DNA of 64,000 nucleotides from an uncultured Lachnospiraceae bacterium (GTDB taxonomy: Bacteria; Bacillota; Clostridia; Lachnospirales; Lachnospiraceae), in contig ONAZ01000014.1 in assembly GCA_900315945.1 (NCBI GenBank), positions 1 through 64,000 of the forward strand. The letters are read 5' to 3'. The first letter of the stretch is position 1. Every line of letters starts with the position of its first letter. The notes beneath the pieces were generated by a model. The model was not told the DNA's origin. It ran no database searches and worked only from the letters and a program-made list of their open reading frames with translations. A program made the translations under genes and the position numbers. Positions 34,456 through 43,361 of this stretch are shown here, one piece after another.

Positions 34456-37400
34456 ATGGTTATGAGTAAGATGAAGAGTAGATTGAGGAGAGTAGGAGCT
34501 TTAGTTCTATCATTAGTTATGATTGCAAGTATAATTCCATTAATTGGAATTAGCGCCAAGGCTGATGATACATACGAAATTATTGTTACAAATAATGTTC
34601 CGCAATTATTAGATGTTTCATTTGAAACATTAGAAGGTAACGGCGAGATAAAAGATTCTAATACGTATCAGATCTCTAATGGTGGTAAAGTAAAGGTTAC
34701 TGTTAGCCTTACAGATACTAATAAGGCTGTCTATGAGGCAAATGGTTTTACATATGAAAATGAAGATCAATATTCTATTGTCTATGAAGATATTAACGAG
34801 AATAAGAATATTGATGCCACAAGTATTCTTACTGGTGAAAAAACTAACTTGAAAACTCTTACTGTATCTGCAGGAGATAATGGTAATACGGTTATTAATG
34901 GTATTACGGTTAATCCTGGAAATGCTGCTACTTTATATACAACATCTAATTCAAATCCAAGTGTTCAATTTACACCAGAAAATGATTGTTATGTATCTTC
35001 ATTTCTAGTTGGAATTGGTGCTGCAGAAGCAACACAGCAGAATAGAAGTGGATATACTATAGATGGAGCAACTGGACAAGTTACTGGAACGCTTCCAACT
35101 ATTACAGATAATGCAAGTATATCTGTAGGATATTCTTCTATTGCTAATCATGAACAGGATGGTGTGACTGGTCTAACTATTTCTAATTCATATCTAGATG
35201 GTAATACATTATATATTAAGGAAGATAATACTAATGTAACTAAGTCAGGAAGCACATTAGCTTCTGGTAAGTACACATATGATGACGGTCTTACTATAAG
35301 TGGTGGTGATACCATTAGTTCATTTTATGTTAATAATGATGTTAATACATTTGTCACAGGAATAGAGTATTATCAAGAGAATAATGATATTAATGTTGTA
35401 AAGGATGATGTAGCGCCAACGTTAACAGGTGGAGATGTTGAGGTAAACGACACATACTGGTGGATTTTTAAAACTGGAACAAAATACACTATAACTGTTA
35501 ATGCATCTGATGAAATGTCTGGAATATCCAAGGTGGAGTGGGATGATAATGAAACGATGACAAGCCCTACACAAATAATTCCGGATAATGGTGGGAAGTA
35601 TACTTTTGATGTACAAGATTTCCAAGGTAATAATAAACAATTGTGGGTGAGAGCAACTGATAGAGTTGGTAATACTTCAATAATACCTGTAATGTTAGAA
35701 AAAGATGACGCAGCCCCTCAAGTATCTGCACTTTCAGTTGAGAACAAAACAACTGGATGGGGTAAGTTCATAGGCTCTAGCACATTAAAGGTTGATTATA
35801 AAGTTACAGATAATAATGGGCTTAGTAAGGTTACTTTATATGGTCCTGATGGTGAAATAGATCATAATGATATCGCAACTAAAGGTACAAAATTATCTGA
35901 AGGTAGCTTTACCTTCAATGCAGATAAAGCATTCAACGGTGTAGTTGAAGCAGGTGGTGTATGTGATGTATCTAAGTTCTATATAGTTGTAACTGATGAA
36001 GCAGGCAACACTTCAGAAAAACAAAGTCTTGTGGTTACAAGCATTCAGGCAGGTGATAAAGAGGTAATCCTTGATAACGAAGCGCCAAAGGCAAAATTAG
36101 AAGCTACTTCTTCTAGTTATAACAATGGTGTAGATAATAACATTTATGTTAAGCAAGACATGAATGGAAGATTTGATGTCACGATAGAAGATAAGTATAG
36201 TGGTATTAATAATATTGAGGTATCACTTGTTGATCCTATAACAAAAGCGCAGATAGCGTCTATAACGCAAGATTATTCTGACACACCAGAATCATTTGTT
36301 GCAAATAACACTGATAGTGAAATGACAGAGCCAATTAAATACGCTTTTACGACAAGTGGATTAGATAACGCCTTAGCAAGTGCTGGTTATTGTAATGATG
36401 GAGAAATACAAGACAAGTATTGCCTTCATGTTGTAATGCGAGATGTCTATGGTAATGTAGATAATAATTGTTATATTAATGTAATAAGAGATTATAATGC
36501 TCCTGAAGTATCAAGCGTCAAAGCATCAAATGTCAATCCTGAGAATATAAATGAACATACACAGGCGACAATATATAATGGTGCTGGAATTGGAGTTAAC
36601 TACGTAGCTATTGACAATACATCAATGAATATTGAGATTAATGCAACTGATGATAAGTCAGGTGTAAAGTGCGTAACCATTATGAATGAGAGTGGTAGCG
36701 TAATGACTGATGTTAATGGTCGCAGATTAGAAAAAATAGCACCAACTAGTGCGGGACTATTCAAGGCTACTATCCCAAGTTACAAAGGAAGACTTCAAGT
36801 AAAAGTATATGATAATGTAGAAAACGTGTCACAATCAATACAAACTCAAAAGATTATTACGGAATCGGCAGCTATACACAATATGGAGAATCATATTAAT
36901 ATATCACTTCCGCAGACGGATAACAGAGATATTAACGGTAATAATCTATATAATTCTGATGTGCCGATAAATGTTACTGTAACAGATTCATATTCTGGAA
37001 TAGAGAGAGTGTCATATGAAGTCACATCGCCATATGATACATTCGCTAATCAGAGTGTATATAACGTAAGTGGATGGTCGGAAAGTTATGATAATAACAT
37101 TGTAACAACTAAGAGTGGTGTTATTAATGTATCTAATAACTCTAATGATATAAATGTTAAAGTTACAGTTGTAGACAAGGCAGGAAATGTAACATCCCAA
37201 GATGTTAGATTCAGTATAGATAAGAATGCTCCGGTATTTTCTGTTGCGTATGATAATTATACAGATAATGGATTTTATAATAGTGCAAGAACTGCAATAT
37301 TAACTGTTAAAGAACGTAACTTTGATGCTAATAATATTGTGACAGCAATAACTAACACGGACGGAGTAGTTCCAACTATATCTGGATGGTCGGGAGAGTT

Positions 37401-38916
37401 TAATTTCCTAAATCCAGATGATTCCACATATACTGCATTTATAACATATAGTGCAGATGGGGACTATAATACGACAGTATTTGGCTCAGATAAGGCTGGC
37501 AATGGTGGAAATGTTATAGCAAATGAAGCATTTACAGTCGATACTGTTAATCCACAGGTAAGTGTGTCGTTTGATAACAATAATTCTTTGAATGATAAAT
37601 ACTATGCAGCGGATAGAACAGCTACTATAACTATCGTTGAACATAACTTTGATGCAGGAAGAGTATCTGTCAATGGAAGAGCGTCTTATGATGGCGCCGC
37701 AGCCGCATTCCCTGGTGTAAGCGGTTGGTCTGATGAAGGAGATGTACATAGAGCAGTTGTTGCATTCTCTGCTGAGGGTGACTACGAATTTGATGTTGAT
37801 ATAATGGATTTGGCAGGCAACAATTCCGGAACATACAAGGAGTCATCATTTACTATCGATAAGACTAATCCAACAATTACTATTACAGGTGTACAGGATA
37901 AGTCATCTAATTCGAAGGATGTAGCACCTATTGTTACTATTAATGATGTTAACTATGATGCAAATGGTGTAAATATTGAATTAGTTGGTTCTAAGAACGG
38001 TACGTCTTCTCTTGGTGGCGGATTTAGCGATACTAATAACGGACAGGTTTATACATACGGCAACTTCCCTGCCGAGAAAGAGATAGATGATATCTATACA
38101 TTAAGAGCACGTGCTACCGATAAGTCGGGTAACCAGTTTGAATCATTTATTACATTCTCAGTTAATAGATTTGGCTCTATATATCAATTTGATGAGACAC
38201 TTAACCAGATTAATGGAAAATACGTTAATGAGCCTGTAGATGTAGTATTTTCTGAGACTAATGTTGATACTTTAGTACAAGGGAAGAATAAACTTAACTT
38301 AAGTGTTAATGGTCAACCTAAGACATTGAATGCAGGAGCGGATTATACAGTGTCAGAATCGGGTGGAGACGGTTCTTGGAAAGTTTATACATACACATTA
38401 CCTAAAGAACTATTTAAGACAGATGGAGTATACATTGTATCATCTTATTCAGAAGATAATGCAGGAAACATTAATGAGAATACTGCTAATGATAAAAATG
38501 CAATAATTCAATTTGCGGTAGATAAGACAGCTCCTCAAGTTGTATTCGAGAACTTGAAGGATGATGAGAGCTATAATGATCAGGAATATGAAGCGAGAAT
38601 GTCAGCTATTGATAATATTCTTCTAGCAGATGTTGAGATAACAGTTGATGGTGACAAAGTTGAAACAACACAGGAAGGTGATGAATATGTATTCACAATT
38701 CCTGAGAAGGCATCAAAACAGGATATCAAAGCAACGGTAAGAGATGCTGCTGGTAATGTAACAACAGAAACTGCTGAAGGCGTTGTAATTACAACAAATG
38801 CTTTTGTACGTCTGCTTAATAACACATGGGCAATGGTTGGAATAATTGCAGGACTGGTAGTTGTCGGGGGAGTCACAACATTACTTGTGTTAAGAAAGAA
38901 GAAAATCATTAAGTAA
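34456..38916 (+). CDS. large Ig-like repeat surface protein
   Basis: A 1486-residue secreted protein. The signal peptide has a basic start, hydrophobic core LVLSLVMIASIIPLIG and the cleavage region SAKADD. The body is a series of Ig-like beta domains with the recurring signature of the type VDKAGNVTS ... DKNAPVFSV and SDKAGNGGNV (at least eight DxxGN(N/V/T) sites). The C-terminus is a single membrane helix (WAMVGIIAGLVVVGGVTTLLV) with RKKKIIK, without an LPxTG motif. ATG 34456 follows GAGGAG; ATG 34462 is possible. It may be an adhesin or S-layer-associated protein; context with its own regulator suggests switched expression. Confidence 0.8.
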   Translation: MVMSKMKSRLRRVGALVLSLVMIASIIPLIGISAKADDTYEIIVTNNVPQLLDVSFETLEGNGEIKDSNTYQISNGGKVKVTVSLTDTNKAVYEANGFTYENEDQYSIVYEDINENKNIDATSILTGEKTNLKTLTVSAGDNGNTVINGITVNPGNAATLYTTSNSNPSVQFTPENDCYVSSFLVGIGAAEATQQNRSGYTIDGATGQVTGTLPTITDNASISVGYSSIANHEQDGVTGLTISNSYLDGNTLYIKEDNTNVTKSGSTLASGKYTYDDGLTISGGDTISSFYVNNDVNTFVTGIEYYQENNDINVVKDDVAPTLTGGDVEVNDTYWWIFKTGTKYTITVNASDEMSGISKVEWDDNETMTSPTQIIPDNGGKYTFDVQDFQGNNKQLWVRATDRVGNTSIIPVMLEKDDAAPQVSALSVENKTTGWGKFIGSSTLKVDYKVTDNNGLSKVTLYGPDGEIDHNDIATKGTKLSEGSFTFNADKAFNGVVEAGGVCDVSKFYIVVTDEAGNTSEKQSLVVTSIQAGDKEVILDNEAPKAKLEATSSSYNNGVDNNIYVKQDMNGRFDVTIEDKYSGINNIEVSLVDPITKAQIASITQDYSDTPESFVANNTDSEMTEPIKYAFTTSGLDNALASAGYCNDGEIQDKYCLHVVMRDVYGNVDNNCYINVIRDYNAPEVSSVKASNVNPENINEHTQATIYNGAGIGVNYVAIDNTSMNIEINATDDKSGVKCVTIMNESGSVMTDVNGRRLEKIAPTSAGLFKATIPSYKGRLQVKVYDNVENVSQSIQTQKIITESAAIHNMENHINISLPQTDNRDINGNNLYNSDVPINVTVTDSYSGIERVSYEVTSPYDTFANQSVYNVSGWSESYDNNIVTTKSGVINVSNNSNDINVKVTVVDKAGNVTSQDVRFSIDKNAPVFSVAYDNYTDNGFYNSARTAILTVKERNFDANNIVTAITNTDGVVPTISGWSGEFNFLNPDDSTYTAFITYSADGDYNTTVFGSDKAGNGGNVIANEAFTVDTVNPQVSVSFDNNNSLNDKYYAADRTATITIVEHNFDAGRVSVNGRASYDGAAAAFPGVSGWSDEGDVHRAVVAFSAEGDYEFDVDIMDLAGNNSGTYKESSFTIDKTNPTITITGVQDKSSNSKDVAPIVTINDVNYDANGVNIELVGSKNGTSSLGGGFSDTNNGQVYTYGNFPAEKEIDDIYTLRARATDKSGNQFESFITFSVNRFGSIYQFDETLNQINGKYVNEPVDVVFSETNVDTLVQGKNKLNLSVNGQPKTLNAGADYTVSESGGDGSWKVYTYTLPKELFKTDGVYIVSSYSEDNAGNINENTANDKNAIIQFAVDKTAPQVVFENLKDDESYNDQEYEARMSAIDNILLADVEITVDGDKVETTQEGDEYVFTIPEKASKQDIKATVRDAAGNVTTETAEGVVITTNAFVRLLNNTWAMVGIIAGLVVVGGVTTLLVLRKKKIIK

Positions 38917-38924
38917 TTAAAAGT

Positions 38925-38956
38925 GTAACCCCACTCAGATTGAGTGGGGTTACTTT
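38925..38956 (+). terminator. terminator before the T7SS operon
   Basis: GTAACCCCACTCA and TGAGTGGGGTTAC, a perfect 13-bp stem with a 3-nt loop, then TTT. It isolates the surface-protein gene from the following T7SS operon, whose own promoter I could not identify in the remaining 40 bp. Confidence 0.88.
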
Positions 38957-38996
38957 GTGTGTTGTAAAGATGTGTTAGGGAAGTTGGTATAGAAAG

Positions 38997-39767
38997 ATGA
39001 GAATATGTGCATATAACAATGATATTGGAATAAAGAAGAAAGTTAACCAGGATGCTATTCTAATAAAGGAAGCTTCAACAAATAATGGAGACATAACCCT
39101 TCTTGTTGTGTGCGATGGAATGGGAGGTTTATCTTCGGGAGAAGTTGCAAGCGGTGAAGTCATTAGAGGATTTGACAAATGGTTTGAGGAGAAACTTGCA
39201 TATGTGCTTTCAGAAGAAAATGTAATTACTGCCATAAAAAGGGAATGGGACTTTCTAATTAAAGAAATTAGTGGAAAACTATTTCAGTATGGAGAAGAAA
39301 GACACTTGCAGCTTGGTACTACATGTAGCGCATTTATAATACTTAATGATAACAGATATGTAATAGCACATATTGGAGATAGTAGAGTATATCAATTTAG
39401 AGAACATAATATGAGTATTCTTACTACTGATCATACATTTATTGCAAAAGAAATGCGTGAAGGAAGATTGACAGAAGAAGAGGCTAAAGTAGATCCAAGA
39501 AGAAATATGCTTTTACAGGCTATTGGTGCATGTGAGTATATAGAAATTGAAATGCTTGATGGATTAGTCTGCAATAAAGATTTATATATGTTATGTAGTG
39601 ATGGCCTAAGACATAAGATTTCTGAAGTAGAATTGATTGAAAAATTTAGCGATATTGAAAGCAAAGAAGAATTGGATAATGTAACAGATTCTTTAGTTGA
39701 ATTAGTGAAAGAACGTGGTGAGGTAGACAATATTAGCGTAATTGCTGTTAAGATATTAGAGGATTAG
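38997..39767 (+). CDS. PP2C-type serine/threonine phosphatase
   Basis: A 256-residue metal-dependent phosphatase that would reverse phosphorylation by the kinase encoded next. The PP2C motifs are complete: VNQDA, VCDGMGG, GTTCSAFII, AHIGDSRVY, TTDHTF, LCSDGL and EVDNISVI, including the metal-binding aspartates. The gene ends 2 bp before the kinase gene. This first position in the T7SS operon of Clostridia points to control of secretion by reversible phosphorylation. The ribosome site is weak. Confidence 0.93.
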   Translation: MRICAYNNDIGIKKKVNQDAILIKEASTNNGDITLLVVCDGMGGLSSGEVASGEVIRGFDKWFEEKLAYVLSEENVITAIKREWDFLIKEISGKLFQYGEERHLQLGTTCSAFIILNDNRYVIAHIGDSRVYQFREHNMSILTTDHTFIAKEMREGRLTEEEAKVDPRRNMLLQAIGACEYIEIEMLDGLVCNKDLYMLCSDGLRHKISEVELIEKFSDIESKEELDNVTDSLVELVKERGEVDNISVIAVKILED

Positions 39768-39769
39768 AG

Positions 39770-41455
39770 ATGGCGCAAGTTGGACAAATAATAGATGGAA
39801 AATATGAAATATTAAAGGAAGTCGGTAAAGGTGGAATGTCAAGAGTGTATCTTGCCATGGATCAGAGACTTAATAAACAGTGGGCTGTTAAAGAGATACA
39901 GAAGCGTGGAAGAGATGAGAATAATGAGTATGTTATTCAATCTGCTATTGCTGAAGCCAATCTAATTAAATCACTTGATCATCCGTCTATTGTAAGGATT
40001 ACAGATATTATAGAGAATGATGATGTCATATATATTGTTGAAGACTATATAGAAGGTGAGACTCTTGCAAGCATCTTGAAGCGTGAAGGCGAGCAGCCAC
40101 AAGAAAGAGTAATTGAGTGGGCGATTCAGCTTTGCGAAGCACTTCAATATCTTCATTCTAGAACGCCAGCAATTATATATAGGGATATGAAGCCGGGAAA
40201 TGTAATGCTTCGTCCTGAAGGTACAATTAAGATTATTGATTTTGGTATTGCAAGGGAGTATAAGGCAGAGAACTTGGAGGATACAACATGTCTTGGTACA
40301 AGAGGATATGCTGCACCTGAGCAATTCGGAGGAAAAGGACAGACCGATGCAAGAACTGATATATATTGTCTTGGCGCAACACTATATCATTTGTTGACAG
40401 GAAAGAATCCTGCACAACCTCCTTACGAGATGTATCCAATTAGATATTGGAATCCGGAGCTATCTGCTGGACTTGAGGCGATTATACTTAGGTGTACGCA
40501 GAATAATCCTAGAGATAGATACAATTCTTGCGAAGAACTTCTATACGCATTACAGCATTATGAAGAATATAGTGTTGAGTATCGTGCTATGCAGATGAAG
40601 AAGATTAAAAGGTTTGCTTTTACTGCAGGACTGTCAGTTGTGTTTATTATTCTTGGAATTGTAAGCATGATTATAAGAACTAGTCTTAATAATCAGGATT
40701 ATGATCAGAACATTATTAAAGCAGAGAATGCAACTGATACGAAAGAGGCACTAGAATACTATAAGACAGCTGTTGATATTAAGCCGAATGAACCAAGGAC
40801 GTATTTTGACATTGTTGATGCTCTTAAGACTGATGCGGCATTTACAATGGAGGAAGACAAATATCTTAAGGAACTTGTTAATAACAACTTAGAAGGTCTC
40901 AGAAATCGTGAAGAATATGCATCATTAGCTTTTGAAATAGGAAAACTATATTGGTATTACTACGATTATGGCAAAAGCGAGGGCACAGATAATTCAGCTA
41001 CCAGGATGAAGTCTGCAATACAGTGGTTTGATGATGCTGTGTCATATGGTAATGAAAACGATGAATTCTACCAGATGGCTAAGGTATATTCAGAGATTGG
41101 TAAATTCAATCGTGATATTACGCTTAATATTCAGGAAGCGTCAGATAAAGGAAAGTACGCTTCTTATTGGAATAACATCAAAGAACTTGTTAATTACATG
41201 AATAGCGGTACTGATAATAATGAGTTCGTTCAATTAGAGGTATGTAGACTTGTATATTCTTCTATTGAGACTTATGCAAGAAAACTTCGTGCAGATGGTG
41301 TAAGTCAAGATGATATGATATCTGAGTTTAATCTTGTGACTAATATGCTTAATAGTATGCAGACGACATCTGATACTACAGAAGCAATTAAGAGAGAATT
41401 AATGTCAAGAACAAGTGAAGTTCAAAGCGCAATTAATAACGCATTTAGGGAGTAA
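39770..41455 (+). CDS. transmembrane Ser/Thr protein kinase with extracellular helical domain
   Basis: A 561-residue Hanks-type kinase. The kinase domain spans about 10-270: VGKGGMSRVYLAM glycine loop, WAVKEIQ lysine, YRDMKPGNVML catalytic loop, IDFGIARE, and RGYAAPEQ. A membrane helix follows (about 283-305, AGLSVVFIILGIVSMII), then about 255 residues outside the cell, predicted helical and TPR-like (EALEYYKTAVDIKPNEPRTY), instead of the PASTA domains of PrkC/PknB. It overlaps functionally with PP2C before it and with FHA proteins after it. I infer it senses an extracellular or secretion-related signal and phosphorylates T7SS components. Confidence 0.92.
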   Translation: MAQVGQIIDGKYEILKEVGKGGMSRVYLAMDQRLNKQWAVKEIQKRGRDENNEYVIQSAIAEANLIKSLDHPSIVRITDIIENDDVIYIVEDYIEGETLASILKREGEQPQERVIEWAIQLCEALQYLHSRTPAIIYRDMKPGNVMLRPEGTIKIIDFGIAREYKAENLEDTTCLGTRGYAAPEQFGGKGQTDARTDIYCLGATLYHLLTGKNPAQPPYEMYPIRYWNPELSAGLEAIILRCTQNNPRDRYNSCEELLYALQHYEEYSVEYRAMQMKKIKRFAFTAGLSVVFIILGIVSMIIRTSLNNQDYDQNIIKAENATDTKEALEYYKTAVDIKPNEPRTYFDIVDALKTDAAFTMEEDKYLKELVNNNLEGLRNREEYASLAFEIGKLYWYYYDYGKSEGTDNSATRMKSAIQWFDDAVSYGNENDEFYQMAKVYSEIGKFNRDITLNIQEASDKGKYASYWNNIKELVNYMNSGTDNNEFVQLEVCRLVYSSIETYARKLRADGVSQDDMISEFNLVTNMLNSMQTTSDTTEAIKRELMSRTSEVQSAINNAFRE

Positions 41456-41459
41456 ATAA

Positions 41460-42074
41460 ATGAGTGCAAATGTATGGTTGATTATTGGAATAGTTTTTTT
41501 CGCACTGGCATTTGTTGCAATGGTGGTTGCGATAGTCTTATTCTTTAGGCTTGATATTCGTGGGGTGTATAGAGATATATCCGGTAAATCCGCTACAGTA
41601 GGTATAGCTTCAATTAGAGAAGAAACTAAGAAGACGGAACGTCAAAGAAAGACAAGTATAGCAAAAGATGATAACACCAATAACCTGTCTAAGAAACTTA
41701 AAGCAATAGAGGAAGAGCAAGAGACTGAACTTCTGTCTGAGGGTGATGAAACAACTACAGCACTACTATCAGAAGGTGATGAGACTACAACAGAATTGTT
41801 ATCTGAAAAAGATGAAGAAGTTACGGAATGGCTAACTGAAGATAATGAAGAAGTTACAGAATTACTTACTCAAGATGGAGAGGATGAGACGGAGCTTTTG
41901 TCTGATGAAAGTGAAAACGAGACTGAATTATTATCCGATGAAAGTGAAAATGAGACGGAACTATTATCTGATGAAGGTGAGAGCGAAACAGAGTTGTTAT
42001 CGCCAGAGAGGTCAAAGAATAAAGTTGAGTTGACTATTAAGAATACAACTAAGATAACACATGATAAGGCGTAG
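41460..42074 (+). CDS. membrane scaffold with nine 11-residue TELL repeats
   Basis: A 204-residue protein not matching a family I can name. One N-terminal membrane helix (about 6-28) is followed by a basic linker, then an acidic region in which a threonine followed by E-L-L (variants ALL and EWL) occurs at residues 89, 100, 111, 122, 133, 144, 155, 166 and 177: nine copies with an exact 11-residue period. T-x-x-L fits the FHA preference for phospho-threonine with a hydrophobic residue at +3. It stands between the kinase gene (4 nt) and the FHA gene (2 nt). I infer a multivalent phospho-threonine docking platform. Confidence 0.8.
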   Translation: MSANVWLIIGIVFFALAFVAMVVAIVLFFRLDIRGVYRDISGKSATVGIASIREETKKTERQRKTSIAKDDNTNNLSKKLKAIEEEQETELLSEGDETTTALLSEGDETTTELLSEKDEEVTEWLTEDNEEVTELLTQDGEDETELLSDESENETELLSDESENETELLSDEGESETELLSPERSKNKVELTIKNTTKITHDKA

Positions 42075-42076
42075 GA

Positions 42077-43075
42077 ATGGATAAATACAAGATTAAAAGA
42101 AGTAATGGTGTTAATAAAATTGTATATAGAACAAGAAATGAGATTCAACTGAATCAAGAAGTTATTAGTCAAGTTAGAAGTGGTGTAGTATCTAGTTTGC
42201 TTCCTGTCATTGAAGCAAACTCTAGAGAAGTGGTTTATGGGGCAGGAGACCTTATTACACTTAGAAACTATCTTAAGAAAAATGTGTCTATTGACATTAT
42301 GTATTCTATTATTTCACAAACTATAGATACGCTTAATAAATTGTCTAATGAGAGAATGTCTAATACTAGGCTTGTTCTTGATGCGGATTATGTATTTGTA
42401 AATGAAGAAGATGGAAGATTGTTTTTTATATATGAACCCTATATATCTAATAGAGAAATGATTGTATACATTAATTTCTGGATTAACATTATTGATACAA
42501 CAAAGATTAAAGATGTGGATGTAAGAGAACAATGTCTACAATTAAAACAATATATAGAAGAGTCTAAGAATAAGTCGCTTGATGAGATATATGCATATGT
42601 AAATAAGACAGTTAGTTTCAATAATCCATCGACAACAGGTAATCTAATGGTTAAAGCTACTAATCTTCGTGAAGTAGAACAGATGAATCAATCCTTTGAT
42701 GAAGAGCCAGAAACAGGTCTTTTGGTTCAGAGTAAGCCAGAACCTTTAACACAAAAACCAAAACCAATAATAGCGCGTGAAAAAAGGGCTTTTATTATAA
42801 GAGAAAACAATAATGATAAGGTTGAAGTAATAACTAATGTATTTTCGGTGGGAAAGTCAGCATCATGTAATTATACAATAAGCGGTAATCCAACAATATC
42901 TAGAAATCATGTGATTATAAGTAAGAAATTAGGTGAGTTTTATCTTGTAGATGAGAAGTCAACGAATGGTACATTTATTAATGGAGAAAAGGTTGAGAAG
43001 AATAGAGAATACTGTCTTAAGAATGGTGATAGGTTAAGGCTTTCTAATGAGTATTTTGATGTGGAAATAGTATAG
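42077..43075 (+). CDS. FHA-domain protein of the T7SS, DUF6382-like N-terminus
   Basis: A 332-residue cytosolic protein. The C-terminal FHA domain (about 240-332) has FSVGKSASCNYTI, ISRNHVII and STNGTFINGEKV, so the phospho-threonine pocket (Arg, Ser/Asn) is intact. The N-terminal 190 residues are of the DUF6382 type; the segment LRNYLKKNVSIDIMYSIISQ with LDADYVFVNEEDGRLFFIYE recalls the pseudokinase of EssB/YukC, which is otherwise missing. The linker contains ETGLL, a further copy of the motif found in the preceding scaffold protein. It is probably the reader of kinase activity and may replace EssB. Confidence 0.85.
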   Translation: MDKYKIKRSNGVNKIVYRTRNEIQLNQEVISQVRSGVVSSLLPVIEANSREVVYGAGDLITLRNYLKKNVSIDIMYSIISQTIDTLNKLSNERMSNTRLVLDADYVFVNEEDGRLFFIYEPYISNREMIVYINFWINIIDTTKIKDVDVREQCLQLKQYIEESKNKSLDEIYAYVNKTVSFNNPSTTGNLMVKATNLREVEQMNQSFDEEPETGLLVQSKPEPLTQKPKPIIAREKRAFIIRENNNDKVEVITNVFSVGKSASCNYTISGNPTISRNHVIISKKLGEFYLVDEKSTNGTFINGEKVEKNREYCLKNGDRLRLSNEYFDVEIV

Positions 43076-43090
43076 AGGGGGTATGAAGGT

Positions 43091-43336
43091 ATGGAAGAAA
43101 AAATAACCATTGTTTTTGTTGATAGAAATAATAATTCTACCGATTTTGAGACACCTATTGATATAACACTAAGAGATTTGATAGAAGCAATAGACAATGT
43201 ATTACACATTGGACTTGATGCAGATGATATTACTGAGAAAGAAATGGTTATAGAGAATCCAATTCGACTCATTAAACTTAATAAGACATTAGAAGAATTG
43301 GGTTTTAGACAAGGCACAACCATTTATCTCAAATAG
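43091..43336 (+). CDS. esaB: EsaB/YukD-like ubiquitin-fold T7SS protein
   Basis: An 81-residue protein of the size and pattern of EsaB/YukD: beta-strand KITIVFVDRNN, helix LRDLIEAIDNVLH, and C-terminal KTLEELGFRQGTTIYLK. EsaB-type proteins are small ubiquitin-like components required in T7SSb. The FHA gene ends 15 bp upstream and essC begins 25 bp downstream, the usual place in such operons. Confidence 0.82.
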   Translation: MEEKITIVFVDRNNNSTDFETPIDITLRDLIEAIDNVLHIGLDADDITEKEMVIENPIRLIKLNKTLEELGFRQGTTIYLK

Positions 43337-43361
43337 ATTTGTATTAGTAGAGGGGGAAAAG

